From an uncultured Polaribacter sp. (GTDB taxonomy: Bacteria; Bacteroidota; Bacteroidia; Flavobacteriales; Flavobacteriaceae), in assembly GCF_947497695.1 (NCBI RefSeq), contig NZ_CANMHM010000006.1, positions 86,773 to 150,772 on the forward strand: a DNA stretch of 64,000 nt, read 5' to 3'. Below, piece by piece: positions 34,710 to 44,154 of the stretch. The notes below the pieces were generated by a model. It did no database searches and was not told the DNA's origin. It saw only the letters and a list, made by a program, of their open reading frames with translations. Both the position numbers and the translations under genes were made by a program. Each line of letters opens with the position of its first letter. Within the stretch, counting starts at the first letter, position 1.

Positions 34710-35558
34710 ATGATAAAAAAAATAGCGGTTATTTTCAGTTTCTTATTGTGTGTTAGTTGTCAAAATTTTGGGAAGCTACAATTAATTGCTAGTTTACCTA
34801 ATGACTTAGAAGAAGTTTCAGGGACAGAAATAGTTGCTAAATCTGATTTAATTTGGATGCTAAATGACAGTGGAAATAAATCAAAAATATATGGAGTTAC
34901 CCAAAAAGGTAAAATTAAAAAAGAGTTAACAATAAAAGCAAAAAATAACGATTGGGAAGATTTAACATCTGATGATAAAGGAAATATTTATATTGGCGAT
35001 TTTGGAAATAATGAATGTAAAAGAAAAAACCTTGTTATTTTAAAAGTGAAGCATAAAGATGTATCAAAATCTAAAAAGATAGCAGTAGATAAAATTAAGT
35101 TTTATTACCCAAATCAAACAAAATTTCCTCCTAAAAAGAAGCAGTATTATTATGATGCAGAATCATTTTTCTATTTTAATAACTTCTTTTATATTTTTAC
35201 TAAAAGTAGGGTTAAAAGTAAATTCGGTAAAACATCATTGTATAAAATTCCTGCTGTAAAAGGGAATCATAAAGCAGTGTTTATATCAGAATTTAATCAT
35301 TGTAAAGAAATGGATTGTTGGATTACTTCTGCAGATATTTCTCAAGATGGTAGTAAAGTAGCTTTGCTTTCTCCTTCATCTGTTCTTGTTTTTTCTGATT
35401 ATAAAAATGACGATTTTTTATCAGGAAAAGTAACAGAAATCACTTTAAATCATACTTCTCAAAAAGAAGGAATTACATTTAAAACCAATGATGTTTTACT
35501 AATTACAGATGAAAAAGCTCATGGAGTTGGAGGTAATTTTTATGAGTTGAAGATTTAA
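34710..35558 (+). CDS. Lipoprotein, predicted beta-propeller
   Basis: 282 residues. Lipoprotein signal (IFSFLLCVSCQN). The body is a series of four-strand blades: EEVSGTEIVAKSDLIWMLNDSGN, NDWEDLTSDDKGNIYIGDFGNN, YYYDAESFFYFNNFFYIFTK, MDCWITSADISQDGSKVALLS and EGITFKTNDVLLITDEKAHG, resembling SdiA-regulated/esterase-like phytase-type propellers. Likely surface or periplasmic; substrate unknown. Its stop overlaps that of the convergent DUF423 gene through TTAA. Confidence 0.7.
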   Translation: MIKKIAVIFSFLLCVSCQNFGKLQLIASLPNDLEEVSGTEIVAKSDLIWMLNDSGNKSKIYGVTQKGKIKKELTIKAKNNDWEDLTSDDKGNIYIGDFGNNECKRKNLVILKVKHKDVSKSKKIAVDKIKFYYPNQTKFPPKKKQYYYDAESFFYFNNFFYIFTKSRVKSKFGKTSLYKIPAVKGNHKAVFISEFNHCKEMDCWITSADISQDGSKVALLSPSSVLVFSDYKNDDFLSGKVTEITLNHTSQKEGITFKTNDVLLITDEKAHGVGGNFYELKI

Positions 35559-35935
35559 AGACTTGCAAATTTATAAATTAACAAACCCCAACCTAAAACC
35601 AAAAGCAAACCTCCCAAAGGTGTAATTGGTCCTAAAAACTTCATTTTTTTGTTATTTGCAGATGAAATAACCAATCCATAAATAGAAAATGAAAACAGAA
35701 TTATCCCTACAATAAATACATAGATAATATAATTGTTAATTGCAGTTAGAGAGTTGAATTGAGACCCAAAAACTAGCAACACTATAGCATGATACATTTG
35801 ATATTTTACACCAGTTTCAAAACTTTGTAATTGCTCTTTAGATAATTTTTTCTTTAAAAGATGTGCCCCAAATGCACCAAAAATTACAGCGGTTAAACCA
35901 AAAATTGCTCCTGAAATTAATGCTATTTTATCCAT
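35555..35935 (-). CDS. DUF423 family small membrane protein
   Basis: 126 residues with four hydrophobic helices. IFGLTAVIFGAFGAHLLKKKLS, FETGVKYQMYHAIVLLVFG and FLGPITPLGGLLLVLGWGLL are the conserved DUF423 blocks. Function unknown. It is the last gene of a run XdhC - MocA - phosphoesterase/Omp85 - DUF423 with gaps of 3, 14 and 5 bp. Confidence 0.92.
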   Translation of the reverse strand: MDKIALISGAIFGLTAVIFGAFGAHLLKKKLSKEQLQSFETGVKYQMYHAIVLLVFGSQFNSLTAINNYIIYVFIVGIILFSFSIYGLVISSANNKKMKFLGPITPLGGLLLVLGWGLLIYKFASL

Positions 35936-35940
35936 TTTTT

Positions 35941-38900
35941 TTAAAAATTAAATCCTAAATTAAAGGTAAGTCTTACACCATCATTACTATTAAAAACAGC
36001 GATATTACCTACAAGTATATTTGCAGCGTTTAAGAATACACCACCTCCAACTGAAGTGTTAAACTGTGTATTATTAAATGTAGTGTTTTGTTGCCCCCAA
36101 ACTGTACCATAATCAAAACCACTGTAAAGTCCTATTTTTAGAGGAACGATACTTGTTTTTACTTTGCTTAAAAGAAAACGAAGATCTGTTGATTGATACA
36201 ACGAATTTTTACCGTTAAATCTTTGATTTCTATAACCTCTTAAACCATCATTTCCTCCAATATTTGCTGCTTGGTAAAACTCATAAGATTTATTAAAATT
36301 ATAATGACTTTTTACTTTGGTAGCTAACACCAGTTTTCCATTAGAAATTAATTTGTAATCAAAAGAAATGGAAGGAATTAAATATGCAAAATTATTGTTA
36401 TTGTTTAGGTTTGATGTGTATCCTACTTTTAAAGAGGTTCTCATTCCCATTGTTGGAAAAGCTTCATTGTCAAAATTTTCAAACTCGTAACTTGCTTCCG
36501 TATTTATAAATTCTTGATTGTTGTAAACTCCATTATTTGCTTGCAACGATTCAGCTATAAATCTGCCAGTTGTTTTTTCTACTTTGTAATTTTGATAATT
36601 TATCCCAAATTTAATTTTTGCACCTAAATCTCCCTGCCAATGCAAAAAAGAGCCTGTACTTAATTCTTTTATTCTTACTCTATTAAAGTTTTTATCTTCA
36701 GCTCCATTTGCATTTGGATTTGTAGAATTGTTTCCTTTTCCAAAGTAGTTGATGGCAAAATTAGGACTGGTAAACCTTGCTTTTATTCCTAAATTCCAAC
36801 TTTTAAAAACGTTGGCAAATGCGCTTGCATAATCAAACTCAAAACCATTTGTAGCAAAAAAATAAGAAGCGTTTAAAGTGTGTTGAGAGGTAAAAGGATT
36901 TCTCTCAAAACCAAAAGCTTTGTAGGTATTAGAAATCCCAAATTTTAGTCCATCATCTGGATTAAAACCCATAGTTGGAGTTACAAAAAATTGGTTGTTT
37001 TTAAGCTTTTTGTAATCGAATACATTTGTTTGATAATGATCCGTTAATTTTTTGCTTCCGTTTTTAGTTACAAAAGTATTTTTCTTTGATTTATAATCGT
37101 AAATTTTAATTTTTTTACCATTTATAATGTTATAAGTATCATTGTTTTGCCCTCCAATAATTCTAATTTTTATCAAATCTTTAGCAGTTCCTTTTACAAC
37201 AAAAGTATCTTTGTCATCCAACCCATAAATCCAAATTTCTTTAGTTTCTAGTTTATTGTATACTTTTTGATGAAAAATAGGACCTTTTTCTCCGTTTTTA
37301 ATTCTGTAAGCAGTAATTTTAGTTTGTCCGTTTTTTAATCTTTCAATATCAAACCAATCGTCTTTATGAGTACCTTTTACAACTTGAAACTTCTGAATCT
37401 CATGAAAGTAAGTATCAGAAATTTGCTGTAAATTATTTCTTCTTCCTTGTAGTTTTTTCTTAATATCAAGTATTGTTACATCATTAACTTCTGTAGGAAA
37501 GTGTTTAAAAGCTTTGTCTATAATAGCATCTGTAATGTTTTTTGTAATTAATTTTACTTGAGTGTCCCAATCACTTTTATTTGATTGTGTAATTAATGAC
37601 ATGTCTAATGGATAAGGAGATAAATTAAATTTTTTTGGGTTTTTAATATTTTTACTATAAGCATTCATGGCTTGTAAAGCAGGAATGTAATTTGTTGCAT
37701 ATTTTAACAAAAGACCATCTCCCATAATAGAAAAAGCTTGATCTCTATCTCTAGGAATTGGCCTATAAATGGTTTTTTTATCAACTTTAAAAACAGCCCA
37801 TCTCCATTGATCTTCATGTCTGTCAAAATCTCCAATTAGCATATCAAACAAACGTGCTTTAATGTAGGCTTTTTCATCTATAAGATGATTTTCATTTTTG
37901 CTTAAATTCTTTAATAAGTCATCTGTACTTATTACTTTATTAGCAAAACCAAAGCTAGCTTTGTCTCCATGGCCAGAAGCTGCACGTTCTTCAATCATGT
38001 ATAGCTCGTTGCCAAATTCTGTATTAAAATGACCCAAACTATTTTGTTTTGGAATGTAATATAAAACAGGGTTTGTATGATAGACACCAATCGCATCAGC
38101 TAAAGTACCAATAGTAAAAGGAGCATAAGGATGAGAACCTGTAAAAACATCGTTCAATAAATTTTCTGTTTCAGTATCATTAAATTGCCCTTCTACATAT
38201 TGATCTTTAAAAGCAACAGCCTGCAAATATTGTACAGCATTTTTACGTAAAGCACGCATTACATATTCTCTGCCATTTTTATCGCGTAATCTTAACGATT
38301 TAGATTGATGTCCTCCACCTTTTCTAACAGGTTTTAATCCTCCAAAAAGGGTGTCTAAATCTACAGTTGGTGCATTTACTTTCGTTCCAAAATATTTGCG
38401 ATAACGTTTTCCCCATAAAAATTGATAAAAACTACTTTTACTAACTTCTTCTTTGGTGTACACTGATGCTTTTTTTTCTGCAAGTGTGTTTTTAGGAAAT
38501 GTTGTGTAATTTTTTTGAGTATTAGCTGGTAAAACTCCTGTTTCAAATACAATTTTATCGTCTTTTACAGCATAAAATTGTACCTTAGAAGCCCCATCTT
38601 TGTATATGTTAAGTTTTGCAAAACCTTGGTTTCCATAAGTAAATTTTGCATTACCACTTAATTTTGTGGGTGTTGTTTTAGAGCCAGAACCACTTACAAT
38701 TTGTGGTAAATTGTCTTGTACAATGTATTGTAAATTATGATCGTGACCAGAAACAAAAATTGTTTTATCGTTTTCTTGGGCTAGTGTAATAATATGTTTT
38801 CTAAGGGTGTTGTACTTTTTATTTTGGACGTCTGTATTTGTCAATCCAGATGTTTTTCTGATTAAATTTTTAACAGAACCCAAAATTGGTAACGGACTTA

Positions 38901-39621
38901 AATGACTCTTAAAAGAGTATTTGCCTCCATGAGAACCATTGGTAAACATTGGGTGGTGTAAAGCAATAATTGTTGTTTTACCTCTTGCTTTTTTTATCAA
39001 CCCTTCTAATTCATTCAAGAATTTTGTTCTTGTTTTAATCTCACAATCATCATTAATTGTTGGGTGCTTGTCCCAATTTGTTAAGTACCAATGAGTATCA
39101 ACAATAATTAAAACGATGTTTTTAGAGATGTTGACTTTTTTTAGCGGACAACCATTTTGTGGTAAAAAAGAATTTTTACCCAATGCTTTTTCTACTAATT
39201 TTTCTTCTCTTTTTAAACCTTCTAATCCATTATACCAATCATGATTTCCAGGAATAAATATCGAATTTCCGTTAAATTTTTTAGCAACATCGGTTTGTGC
39301 TTCAATTCTTCTTTTTGCTAAAGGATATTTTTTAGATTTTTTCTTTGGGATGCCTGTTTCATATACATTATCTCCTAAAAAAAGTAAGGTTGATTTTTCT
39401 GATGCACCTTTTAGATGTTTTTGTAAATAATTTAAAGCAGGAGAATTTTTGGTTAAAGTAGAATTACCAGCATCGCCAATTAAATAAAAAGTATGTTCAA
39501 TGTTAGCACTATCTTTTTTTATAATTTTAGGTTGGTTTTTTGCAATTTGCTTTTTTAAAGTTGCACAAGCAGCTATCAACAAAAAAAGAAAAGAAAAGAA
39601 TGAATATTTAAAGATTTTCAT
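35941..39621 (-). CDS. Metallophosphoesterase fused to an Omp85-like barrel
   Basis: 1226 residues. Lipoprotein signal (SFLFLLIAACA, Cys about 19). Residues about 45-370 are a calcineurin-like phosphoesterase: LIGDAGN, LLFLGDNVYETG, IFIPGNHDW, IIALHHPMFTNGSH, FVSGHDHNLQY, all metal ligands present. A middle region (about 400-830) includes RDRDQAF and FDRHEDQWRWAVF, kinase-like in flavour. The last 350 residues are strands of a bacterial surface antigen barrel, with GGNDGLRGYRNQRF as the (V/L)RGF/Y loop of Omp85 proteins and ending TFNLGFNF. It would carry a phosphatase tethered to its own outer-membrane barrel. Substrate unknown. Confidence 0.85.
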   Translation of the reverse strand: MKIFKYSFFSFLFLLIAACATLKKQIAKNQPKIIKKDSANIEHTFYLIGDAGNSTLTKNSPALNYLQKHLKGASEKSTLLFLGDNVYETGIPKKKSKKYPLAKRRIEAQTDVAKKFNGNSIFIPGNHDWYNGLEGLKREEKLVEKALGKNSFLPQNGCPLKKVNISKNIVLIIVDTHWYLTNWDKHPTINDDCEIKTRTKFLNELEGLIKKARGKTTIIALHHPMFTNGSHGGKYSFKSHLSPLPILGSVKNLIRKTSGLTNTDVQNKKYNTLRKHIITLAQENDKTIFVSGHDHNLQYIVQDNLPQIVSGSGSKTTPTKLSGNAKFTYGNQGFAKLNIYKDGASKVQFYAVKDDKIVFETGVLPANTQKNYTTFPKNTLAEKKASVYTKEEVSKSSFYQFLWGKRYRKYFGTKVNAPTVDLDTLFGGLKPVRKGGGHQSKSLRLRDKNGREYVMRALRKNAVQYLQAVAFKDQYVEGQFNDTETENLLNDVFTGSHPYAPFTIGTLADAIGVYHTNPVLYYIPKQNSLGHFNTEFGNELYMIEERAASGHGDKASFGFANKVISTDDLLKNLSKNENHLIDEKAYIKARLFDMLIGDFDRHEDQWRWAVFKVDKKTIYRPIPRDRDQAFSIMGDGLLLKYATNYIPALQAMNAYSKNIKNPKKFNLSPYPLDMSLITQSNKSDWDTQVKLITKNITDAIIDKAFKHFPTEVNDVTILDIKKKLQGRRNNLQQISDTYFHEIQKFQVVKGTHKDDWFDIERLKNGQTKITAYRIKNGEKGPIFHQKVYNKLETKEIWIYGLDDKDTFVVKGTAKDLIKIRIIGGQNNDTYNIINGKKIKIYDYKSKKNTFVTKNGSKKLTDHYQTNVFDYKKLKNNQFFVTPTMGFNPDDGLKFGISNTYKAFGFERNPFTSQHTLNASYFFATNGFEFDYASAFANVFKSWNLGIKARFTSPNFAINYFGKGNNSTNPNANGAEDKNFNRVRIKELSTGSFLHWQGDLGAKIKFGINYQNYKVEKTTGRFIAESLQANNGVYNNQEFINTEASYEFENFDNEAFPTMGMRTSLKVGYTSNLNNNNNFAYLIPSISFDYKLISNGKLVLATKVKSHYNFNKSYEFYQAANIGGNDGLRGYRNQRFNGKNSLYQSTDLRFLLSKVKTSIVPLKIGLYSGFDYGTVWGQQNTTFNNTQFNTSVGGGVFLNAANILVGNIAVFNSNDGVRLTFNLGFNF

Positions 39622-39635
39622 AGCTGCAAAATTAA

Positions 39636-40235
39636 CTATTTTAAAATAGAGTTTTTATATCGCTGTAAATCTTCTTTGGTATCTATGTCTACCAAGTTAG
39701 TATTTAATTTAGAACTGATAATTTCATTTTTTCTACTATTTATAAATTCTTTAGCACCTTTATCTCCCTGAATCAATAATAAATTAGAAAAATATTTTTC
39801 AGGAATAATAGCAGGAACACCAAATTTTTCTCCATAATTAGAGGCAATTATTACTTCTTTGTTTATGTTAAATAAATGAATCATATCTTTTAAATAAGCA
39901 ACGTCAATAGCTGGCTGATCTGCTAATAGTATAAAAACTCCCTCAAAATTTAAATTATTTGCTTTAAAGTACTGAATTCCAGATACAATACTTGAACTTA
40001 ACCCGTTTTTAAAATTATTATTTTTAATAAATTCAATATTTTTTGTAGTTGTTTCTGCTTTTATTTTATCAGCATTTGCACCTACAATGCAATAGATAGT
40101 TGAAGAAAAAAGGGTTTGTACTTTTTCTAATGTAATTTCTAAAAGTGTTTTTTTATCTATTTTTTCTAATTGTTTTATAGCTTTCATTCTAGATGATTTT
40201 CCTGCAGCTAATATTAAAACAGCAATATTTTTCAT
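39636..40235 (-). CDS. MocA-type molybdopterin nucleotidyltransferase
   Basis: 199 residues. AVLILAAGKSSRMKAIKQLEKI is the NTP-binding loop with the Lys of MobA/MocA enzymes; FILLADQPAID is the metal-binding block and GDKGAKEFI a later conserved loop. Such enzymes attach CMP to molybdopterin for xanthine-dehydrogenase-type hydroxylases, working with XdhC, encoded 3 bp upstream. No molybdenum hydroxylase is in the window. Confidence 0.88.
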   Translation of the reverse strand: MKNIAVLILAAGKSSRMKAIKQLEKIDKKTLLEITLEKVQTLFSSTIYCIVGANADKIKAETTTKNIEFIKNNNFKNGLSSSIVSGIQYFKANNLNFEGVFILLADQPAIDVAYLKDMIHLFNINKEVIIASNYGEKFGVPAIIPEKYFSNLLLIQGDKGAKEFINSRKNEIISSKLNTNLVDIDTKEDLQRYKNSILK

Positions 40236-40238
40236 CGT

Positions 40239-41258
40239 TTAATTATTGATGTTTCCTGTTAGTTTTCTTAAAGAAAAAGGTTCTTTTTTATGAATTACAG
40301 ACAAGATTTCTGCAATAATAGAAACTGCAATTTCTTCGGGAGTTTTAGCACCAATATGCAAACCTGCAGGAGTGTAAATAGCATCTAAAAAAACGTCAGA
40401 AATATTAGGCACAAACTCAAAGAGTTCGTTAAACAAACGCTCTCTTCTATTTGGTGCTCCTAAAACACCAATGTATTTTGGATTGTATGCAGATAATGAA
40501 ATTAAGTATTTTAAATCTTGCACGTAACTATGATTCATTATTACAATAGCCGTATTTTTTTCAATTTCTTTAAAGTTTATTGTTTCTGGAGAAGCACCAA
40601 TAACAGAATTTGCTCCATCAAAGTCTATAAGTTGTTTGCTATCTTTTACAGAGGTAATCACCTCTATTTCCCAGCCTAAATTAGCTGCTATTTTACATAG
40701 TTTAACAGCATCATGTTCTGCACCTATAATAATCAACCTAAACCTTGGCTGTATGATTTGTGAAAAAAGTGAAGCCTTATTTTTTACTTGTAAATTAAAT
40801 TTTTCTGAAAACGAAACTTGTTTTTTATTGTGAAAAGTAATTACAGAACCAAAATTACCAAAAGCTTCATCTTCTTTTACAAAGTAGCTTTCAATCTTTA
40901 AATTTTCTCGCTTTAAAGCAGCATCAGAAAAATGATATAATAGGACATCAGTAATTAAAATAGGTTCAATTAAAATATATAATATGCCTTCACAGCCTAG
41001 TTTATATCTACCATCATAAGTTATTATTTTGGGTGTATTATCAACAAAAACACTTTTAGCTCTGTGCTTAATTTCTTTTTCTACACAACCACCAGAAACT
41101 GCACCAACTGTTGCCAAATCTTCAGAAATTAACATTCTAACTCCAGGTTTTCTATAAGATGAACCTTCTAAATGAACAACAGTTGCCAACACACTTTTCA
41201 ATCCTTTTTTTTGGTTGATGACAGCTTGTTGAATAATTTCTTTGAGTTCGTGAAACAT
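40239..41258 (-). CDS. XdhC/CoxI family maturation factor
   Basis: 339 residues from the ATG at 41258 (an upstream ATG at 41276 adds only MQIVSY). The N-terminal XdhC domain shows SVLATVVHLEGSSYRKPGVRML and VGAVSGGCVEKEI; the C-terminal domain has a Rossmann loop LIIIGAEHDAVKLCKIA and YIGVLGAPNRRERL, plus IGAKTPEEIAVSIIAEIL. XdhC binds molybdenum cofactor, helps its sulfuration and hands it to the apoenzyme. First gene of the unit; no clear -7 box upstream, but a perfect hairpin lies at 41331-41361. Confidence 0.9.
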   Translation of the reverse strand: MFHELKEIIQQAVINQKKGLKSVLATVVHLEGSSYRKPGVRMLISEDLATVGAVSGGCVEKEIKHRAKSVFVDNTPKIITYDGRYKLGCEGILYILIEPILITDVLLYHFSDAALKRENLKIESYFVKEDEAFGNFGSVITFHNKKQVSFSEKFNLQVKNKASLFSQIIQPRFRLIIIGAEHDAVKLCKIAANLGWEIEVITSVKDSKQLIDFDGANSVIGASPETINFKEIEKNTAIVIMNHSYVQDLKYLISLSAYNPKYIGVLGAPNRRERLFNELFEFVPNISDVFLDAIYTPAGLHIGAKTPEEIAVSIIAEILSVIHKKEPFSLRKLTGNINN

Positions 41259-41330
41259 ATATGATACGATTTGCATTTAATAGATCTAACAGGTGTTAAG
41301 TTGCTGTTTAGTAGTTATTTATACCTTTTC

Positions 41331-41361
41331 TATTGAGTTACTGTTTTTTAGTAACTCAATA
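41331..41361. repeat. 12-bp perfect inverted repeat with T-rich loop
   Basis: TATTGAGTTACT and AGTAACTCAATA flank GTTTTTT. It lies 73 bases upstream of xdhC and about 90 past the hydrolase-OsmC stop. No T-run follows on the minus strand, so an operator or leader hairpin is as likely as a terminator. Confidence 0.6.
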
Positions 41362-41453
41362 AAAATTAGTCAAAATGATAAATGCGAATTTTTTTATTAA
41401 AAAATTTATTATTACTGCTTTAAATATAAAACTTTTTAAATAATAATTTGGTT

Positions 41454-42671
41454 TTAAACTAGTGTTGTTTCTATAATTGTTTTGGTAATTAATGTTTTAT
41501 GTACAGGGCATTTAGAAGCAATTTCTATTAAGCGTTGCTTTTGTTTGTCATCTAAATTACCAACAAATTTTAGCTTTTTATTCAAATAATCTATTTTAGT
41601 TGGCTTGTTTGTATCTAAAGTAAAAGCTTCACTATGCTTTTTAGAATAGGTTATATACACAAACACTTCTTGCAAATCCCATTTTTTGCGTTCAGCATAC
41701 ATTTTTAGGGTCATTACTGTACAAGCAGCCAAACTTGCACTTAAAAAATCGTAAGGTGAAGGTCCAAAATCATCTCCACCAATACTAGCAGGTTCATCTG
41801 CAATAAAAGAATGTTTTTTTGTTTGTATAGAAGTAGTAAAGTTATCTTCTAATAAATTTAAATGCCCAACCAATTGTTCTCCTTCTTTAGAGATCATTTT
41901 GTATTCTTCTTCAGGAAAATATTTATCTGCCCAAGTACCAATTAAATTACCTACATAAATGCTATCAGAAGATTTAGATAATAAATGGTCTGCATCATCT
42001 AAACTAATAAAGCTCTTTGGATGCATTGCATTGTGGTAAATTTGATGTGCATTTTCAATACCTACAATTGTATCAAAAGGGGCATGCATTACTAAAATTG
42101 GTTTTCGTAAATTTTTAGTTATTTCTGGCAAATCTGTTTTGCTAAAATCGTTTACAAAATCTTGATTTATTTTAAAAGGTCTGCCGCCAATTTTAACTTC
42201 AACATCGCCTTTTTGTTTTACATCTTCAATGGCATGAGAAAATAAATGTGTAACGTGGTTTACAGTTGCAGGTGCTCCAATAGTTGCTACAGCTTTTACA
42301 GTTTTTAATTTTGATGCAGCTACAATTGCTGCAGCACCGCCCAAAGAATGCCCAACGATTAAAGAAGCTGATTTATAGTTTTTTTCTAAATAAGCAGCAA
42401 CATCTAATAGGTCTTCTACATTGGCAGAAAAGTGACTTTCTGCAAATTCGCCCTCACTTCTTCCTAAGCCTGTAAAATCGAATCGTAAAACACCAAAACC
42501 ATGATTAGATAAAGAACGACTAATATTTTTTACGGCATTAAAATTACTATTACATGAAAAACAATGTGCAAAAATGGCAAAATTATTTGGTTTTTGATTG
42601 GCAGGGTTTTCTAAATAAGCCCGTAGTTTTAAACCCTTTCTATTTTTAATTTCTAATCTAACAGTGTTCAT
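41454..42671 (-). CDS. Alpha/beta hydrolase-OsmC fusion protein
   Basis: 405 residues. The first 255 are an alpha/beta hydrolase: [37 protein letters not shown] (nucleophile Ser), [13 protein letters not shown] (Asp) and LDDADHLLS (His). Residues 270-405 are an OsmC/Ohr domain with both catalytic Cys ([24 protein letters not shown]), giving organic-peroxide reduction. The fusion is a known bifunctional type in Bacteroidota. It closes the gene run of methionine-sulfoxide and redox repair functions on this strand. Confidence 0.92.
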   Translation of the reverse strand: MNTVRLEIKNRKGLKLRAYLENPANQKPNNFAIFAHCFSCNSNFNAVKNISRSLSNHGFGVLRFDFTGLGRSEGEFAESHFSANVEDLLDVAAYLEKNYKSASLIVGHSLGGAAAIVAASKLKTVKAVATIGAPATVNHVTHLFSHAIEDVKQKGDVEVKIGGRPFKINQDFVNDFSKTDLPEITKNLRKPILVMHAPFDTIVGIENAHQIYHNAMHPKSFISLDDADHLLSKSSDSIYVGNLIGTWADKYFPEEEYKMISKEGEQLVGHLNLLEDNFTTSIQTKKHSFIADEPASIGGDDFGPSPYDFLSASLAACTVMTLKMYAERKKWDLQEVFVYITYSKKHSEAFTLDTNKPTKIDYLNKKLKFVGNLDDKQKQRLIEIASKCPVHKTLITKTIIETTLV

Positions 42672-42711
42672 GTATTTAATTTTTTAGATAGTCGAATAAT
42701 TATTACAAGCT

Positions 42712-43171
42712 TTACTTTTTTAAAACAAAACTTGAATAGTTTTCCAATAAAAACTGTAATTTAGGATGGATGTATTTCTCACAAAATGGTTTCTGAGGGT
42801 TTTTCTTATAATAATTTTGAAACTCTTTAGTAGAAGGCTTAAAGTTTTTAAATTCTAAAATTTTTGTAATAATTTTAGCGTCAAAATTTAACTGTAAATT
42901 TTCTATAATTTTTAAAGAGTTTTCTTTTTGTTCAAGTGAAAAATAATAAATAGCAGATCGATATTTTGTTCTCATAGAGTGGTTACTAGTACTTTTGTGT
43001 GTTAATAAATGAATTTCAATTAATGTTTTTAAATTAATTTTTTCATGATTAAAAGACACAATAACAGCCTCAGAAAAAGTATTGTTTTTATTAAAAGAAG
43101 AAACCCAACCTTGTGCTACTTTTTCTACACCAATGGCAACCACCACCAAAAGCAATTTTAGTTAATTCCAT
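42712..43171 (-). pseudogene. MsrA-family paralogue inactivated by frameshifting deletion
   Basis: An ATG at 43171, overlapping the aldo/keto reductase stop, opens the frame MELTKIAFGGGCHWC, a normal MsrA-type active-site start. The frame then fails; the remaining protein continues in another frame from GVEKVAQGWVSSF through THKSTSNHSMRTKYRSAIYYF and KNPQKPFCEKYIHPKLQ to a normal end at 42712. The segment that normally follows GCHWC (TEAVFQSL-type) is missing, consistent with loss of about 32 bases between two TGGTGTA-like repeats. The TTG-initiated reading of the remnant lacks the catalytic Cys. Call: broken gene. Confidence 0.78.
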
Positions 43172-44106
43172 TGCAACTGCTTTCTTTCTGACCAGTAAGC
43201 ATCAGCAGAAATTTTAAAAGAGTTTAAGGTTTCAATATCAGTAGAAGATAATGTAAACGAATTCATTTTTAAATTCTGATGTAACTGTTTTATACTACTA
43301 ACACCACTTAAAATAGTGCTTTTAGGGATTGTTTGAACGCAATATTTTAAACAAATTGCATCTACACCAACGTTGTGTTTTGCAGCTATACTTTCTAAAG
43401 CTGTATACATTTTATTGTAATGAGTATAATTCTCATTTCTAAAAACACGACCATTTGCCAAAGCTTCTTTAATCACAATCGATTTTTTCAGGCGATTTAA
43501 TTCCTCTAAAACTTTTAACAAACTCTGATCCAAAAAATTATAAGTTACCTGAAATAAATCAAAAACTGGTTTACCATCAACCAAAATAGCTAAAGCTTTT
43601 TTAATTACTTCTACTTGGTTAGCACCAGTTGTTGTTAGTCCTATTTTTAGATGGTGTTCTTTTTTTAAGAACATTAACTCTTCTAAAACTGCTGTATTTT
43701 CTAAAACACCTGTTTCTAAAGTTGCAGAATGTATTTGATACACTTTTAAATAGGGGAGTAGCTGTTTAGAAAAAAACCACTGCTCATTTAATTTTTTAAA
43801 ACTATGTTCTTTTACTTCATGCACAGTTGCATTGGCATCAAAATTGGCAGTATAAGTATAGCCCCATTTTGTGCCAATTTCAATAGTATTGTCGTTTTTA
43901 GTATTTAGCCATTCTAAAACAAGCTCTTCAGCCAAACCATAACCTGGAGCAGTATCAAAATAACGAATTCCTAAATTATAAGCTTCCTCAAGCACTCCAA
44001 AACTTTGCTCTCTAAAAGTGTTTAAGTTAGAATTATCGCAACTTTCTTGACGAATATTAATGTATTGTGGTCTTCCTAAAGCTGCTGTTCCTAATGCTAA
44101 TTGCAT
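43162..44106 (-). CDS. Aldo/keto reductase
   Basis: 314 residues. LALGTAALGRPQY, RYFDTAPGYGLAEELVLEWL (catalytic Tyr with Asp), IGTKWGY (Lys), YQIHSATLE (His) and FDLFQVTYN give the TIM-barrel AKR pattern; CVQTIPKSTILSGVSSIKQL is the NADPH-binding end. It is closest in type to the D-threo-aldose 1-dehydrogenase/galactose dehydrogenase group; substrate unknown. Encoded between two msrA-type genes, 48 bp after the intact one and overlapping the broken one. Confidence 0.9.
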   Translation of the reverse strand: MQLALGTAALGRPQYINIRQESCDNSNLNTFREQSFGVLEEAYNLGIRYFDTAPGYGLAEELVLEWLNTKNDNTIEIGTKWGYTYTANFDANATVHEVKEHSFKKLNEQWFFSKQLLPYLKVYQIHSATLETGVLENTAVLEELMFLKKEHHLKIGLTTTGANQVEVIKKALAILVDGKPVFDLFQVTYNFLDQSLLKVLEELNRLKKSIVIKEALANGRVFRNENYTHYNKMYTALESIAAKHNVGVDAICLKYCVQTIPKSTILSGVSSIKQLHQNLKMNSFTLSSTDIETLNSFKISADAYWSERKQLQWN

Positions 44107-44154
44107 GTGAATATGTGTTTTTTATGAGTGGATATTAAAAATAGATGATAAAAA

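Noticed and set aside
42712..43155. Intact 147-residue protein starting at TTG
   Set aside because: The TTG lies in the middle of the ancestral MsrA N-terminus read in the wrong frame; the catalytic Cys is lost, so it is better treated as a pseudogene remnant.
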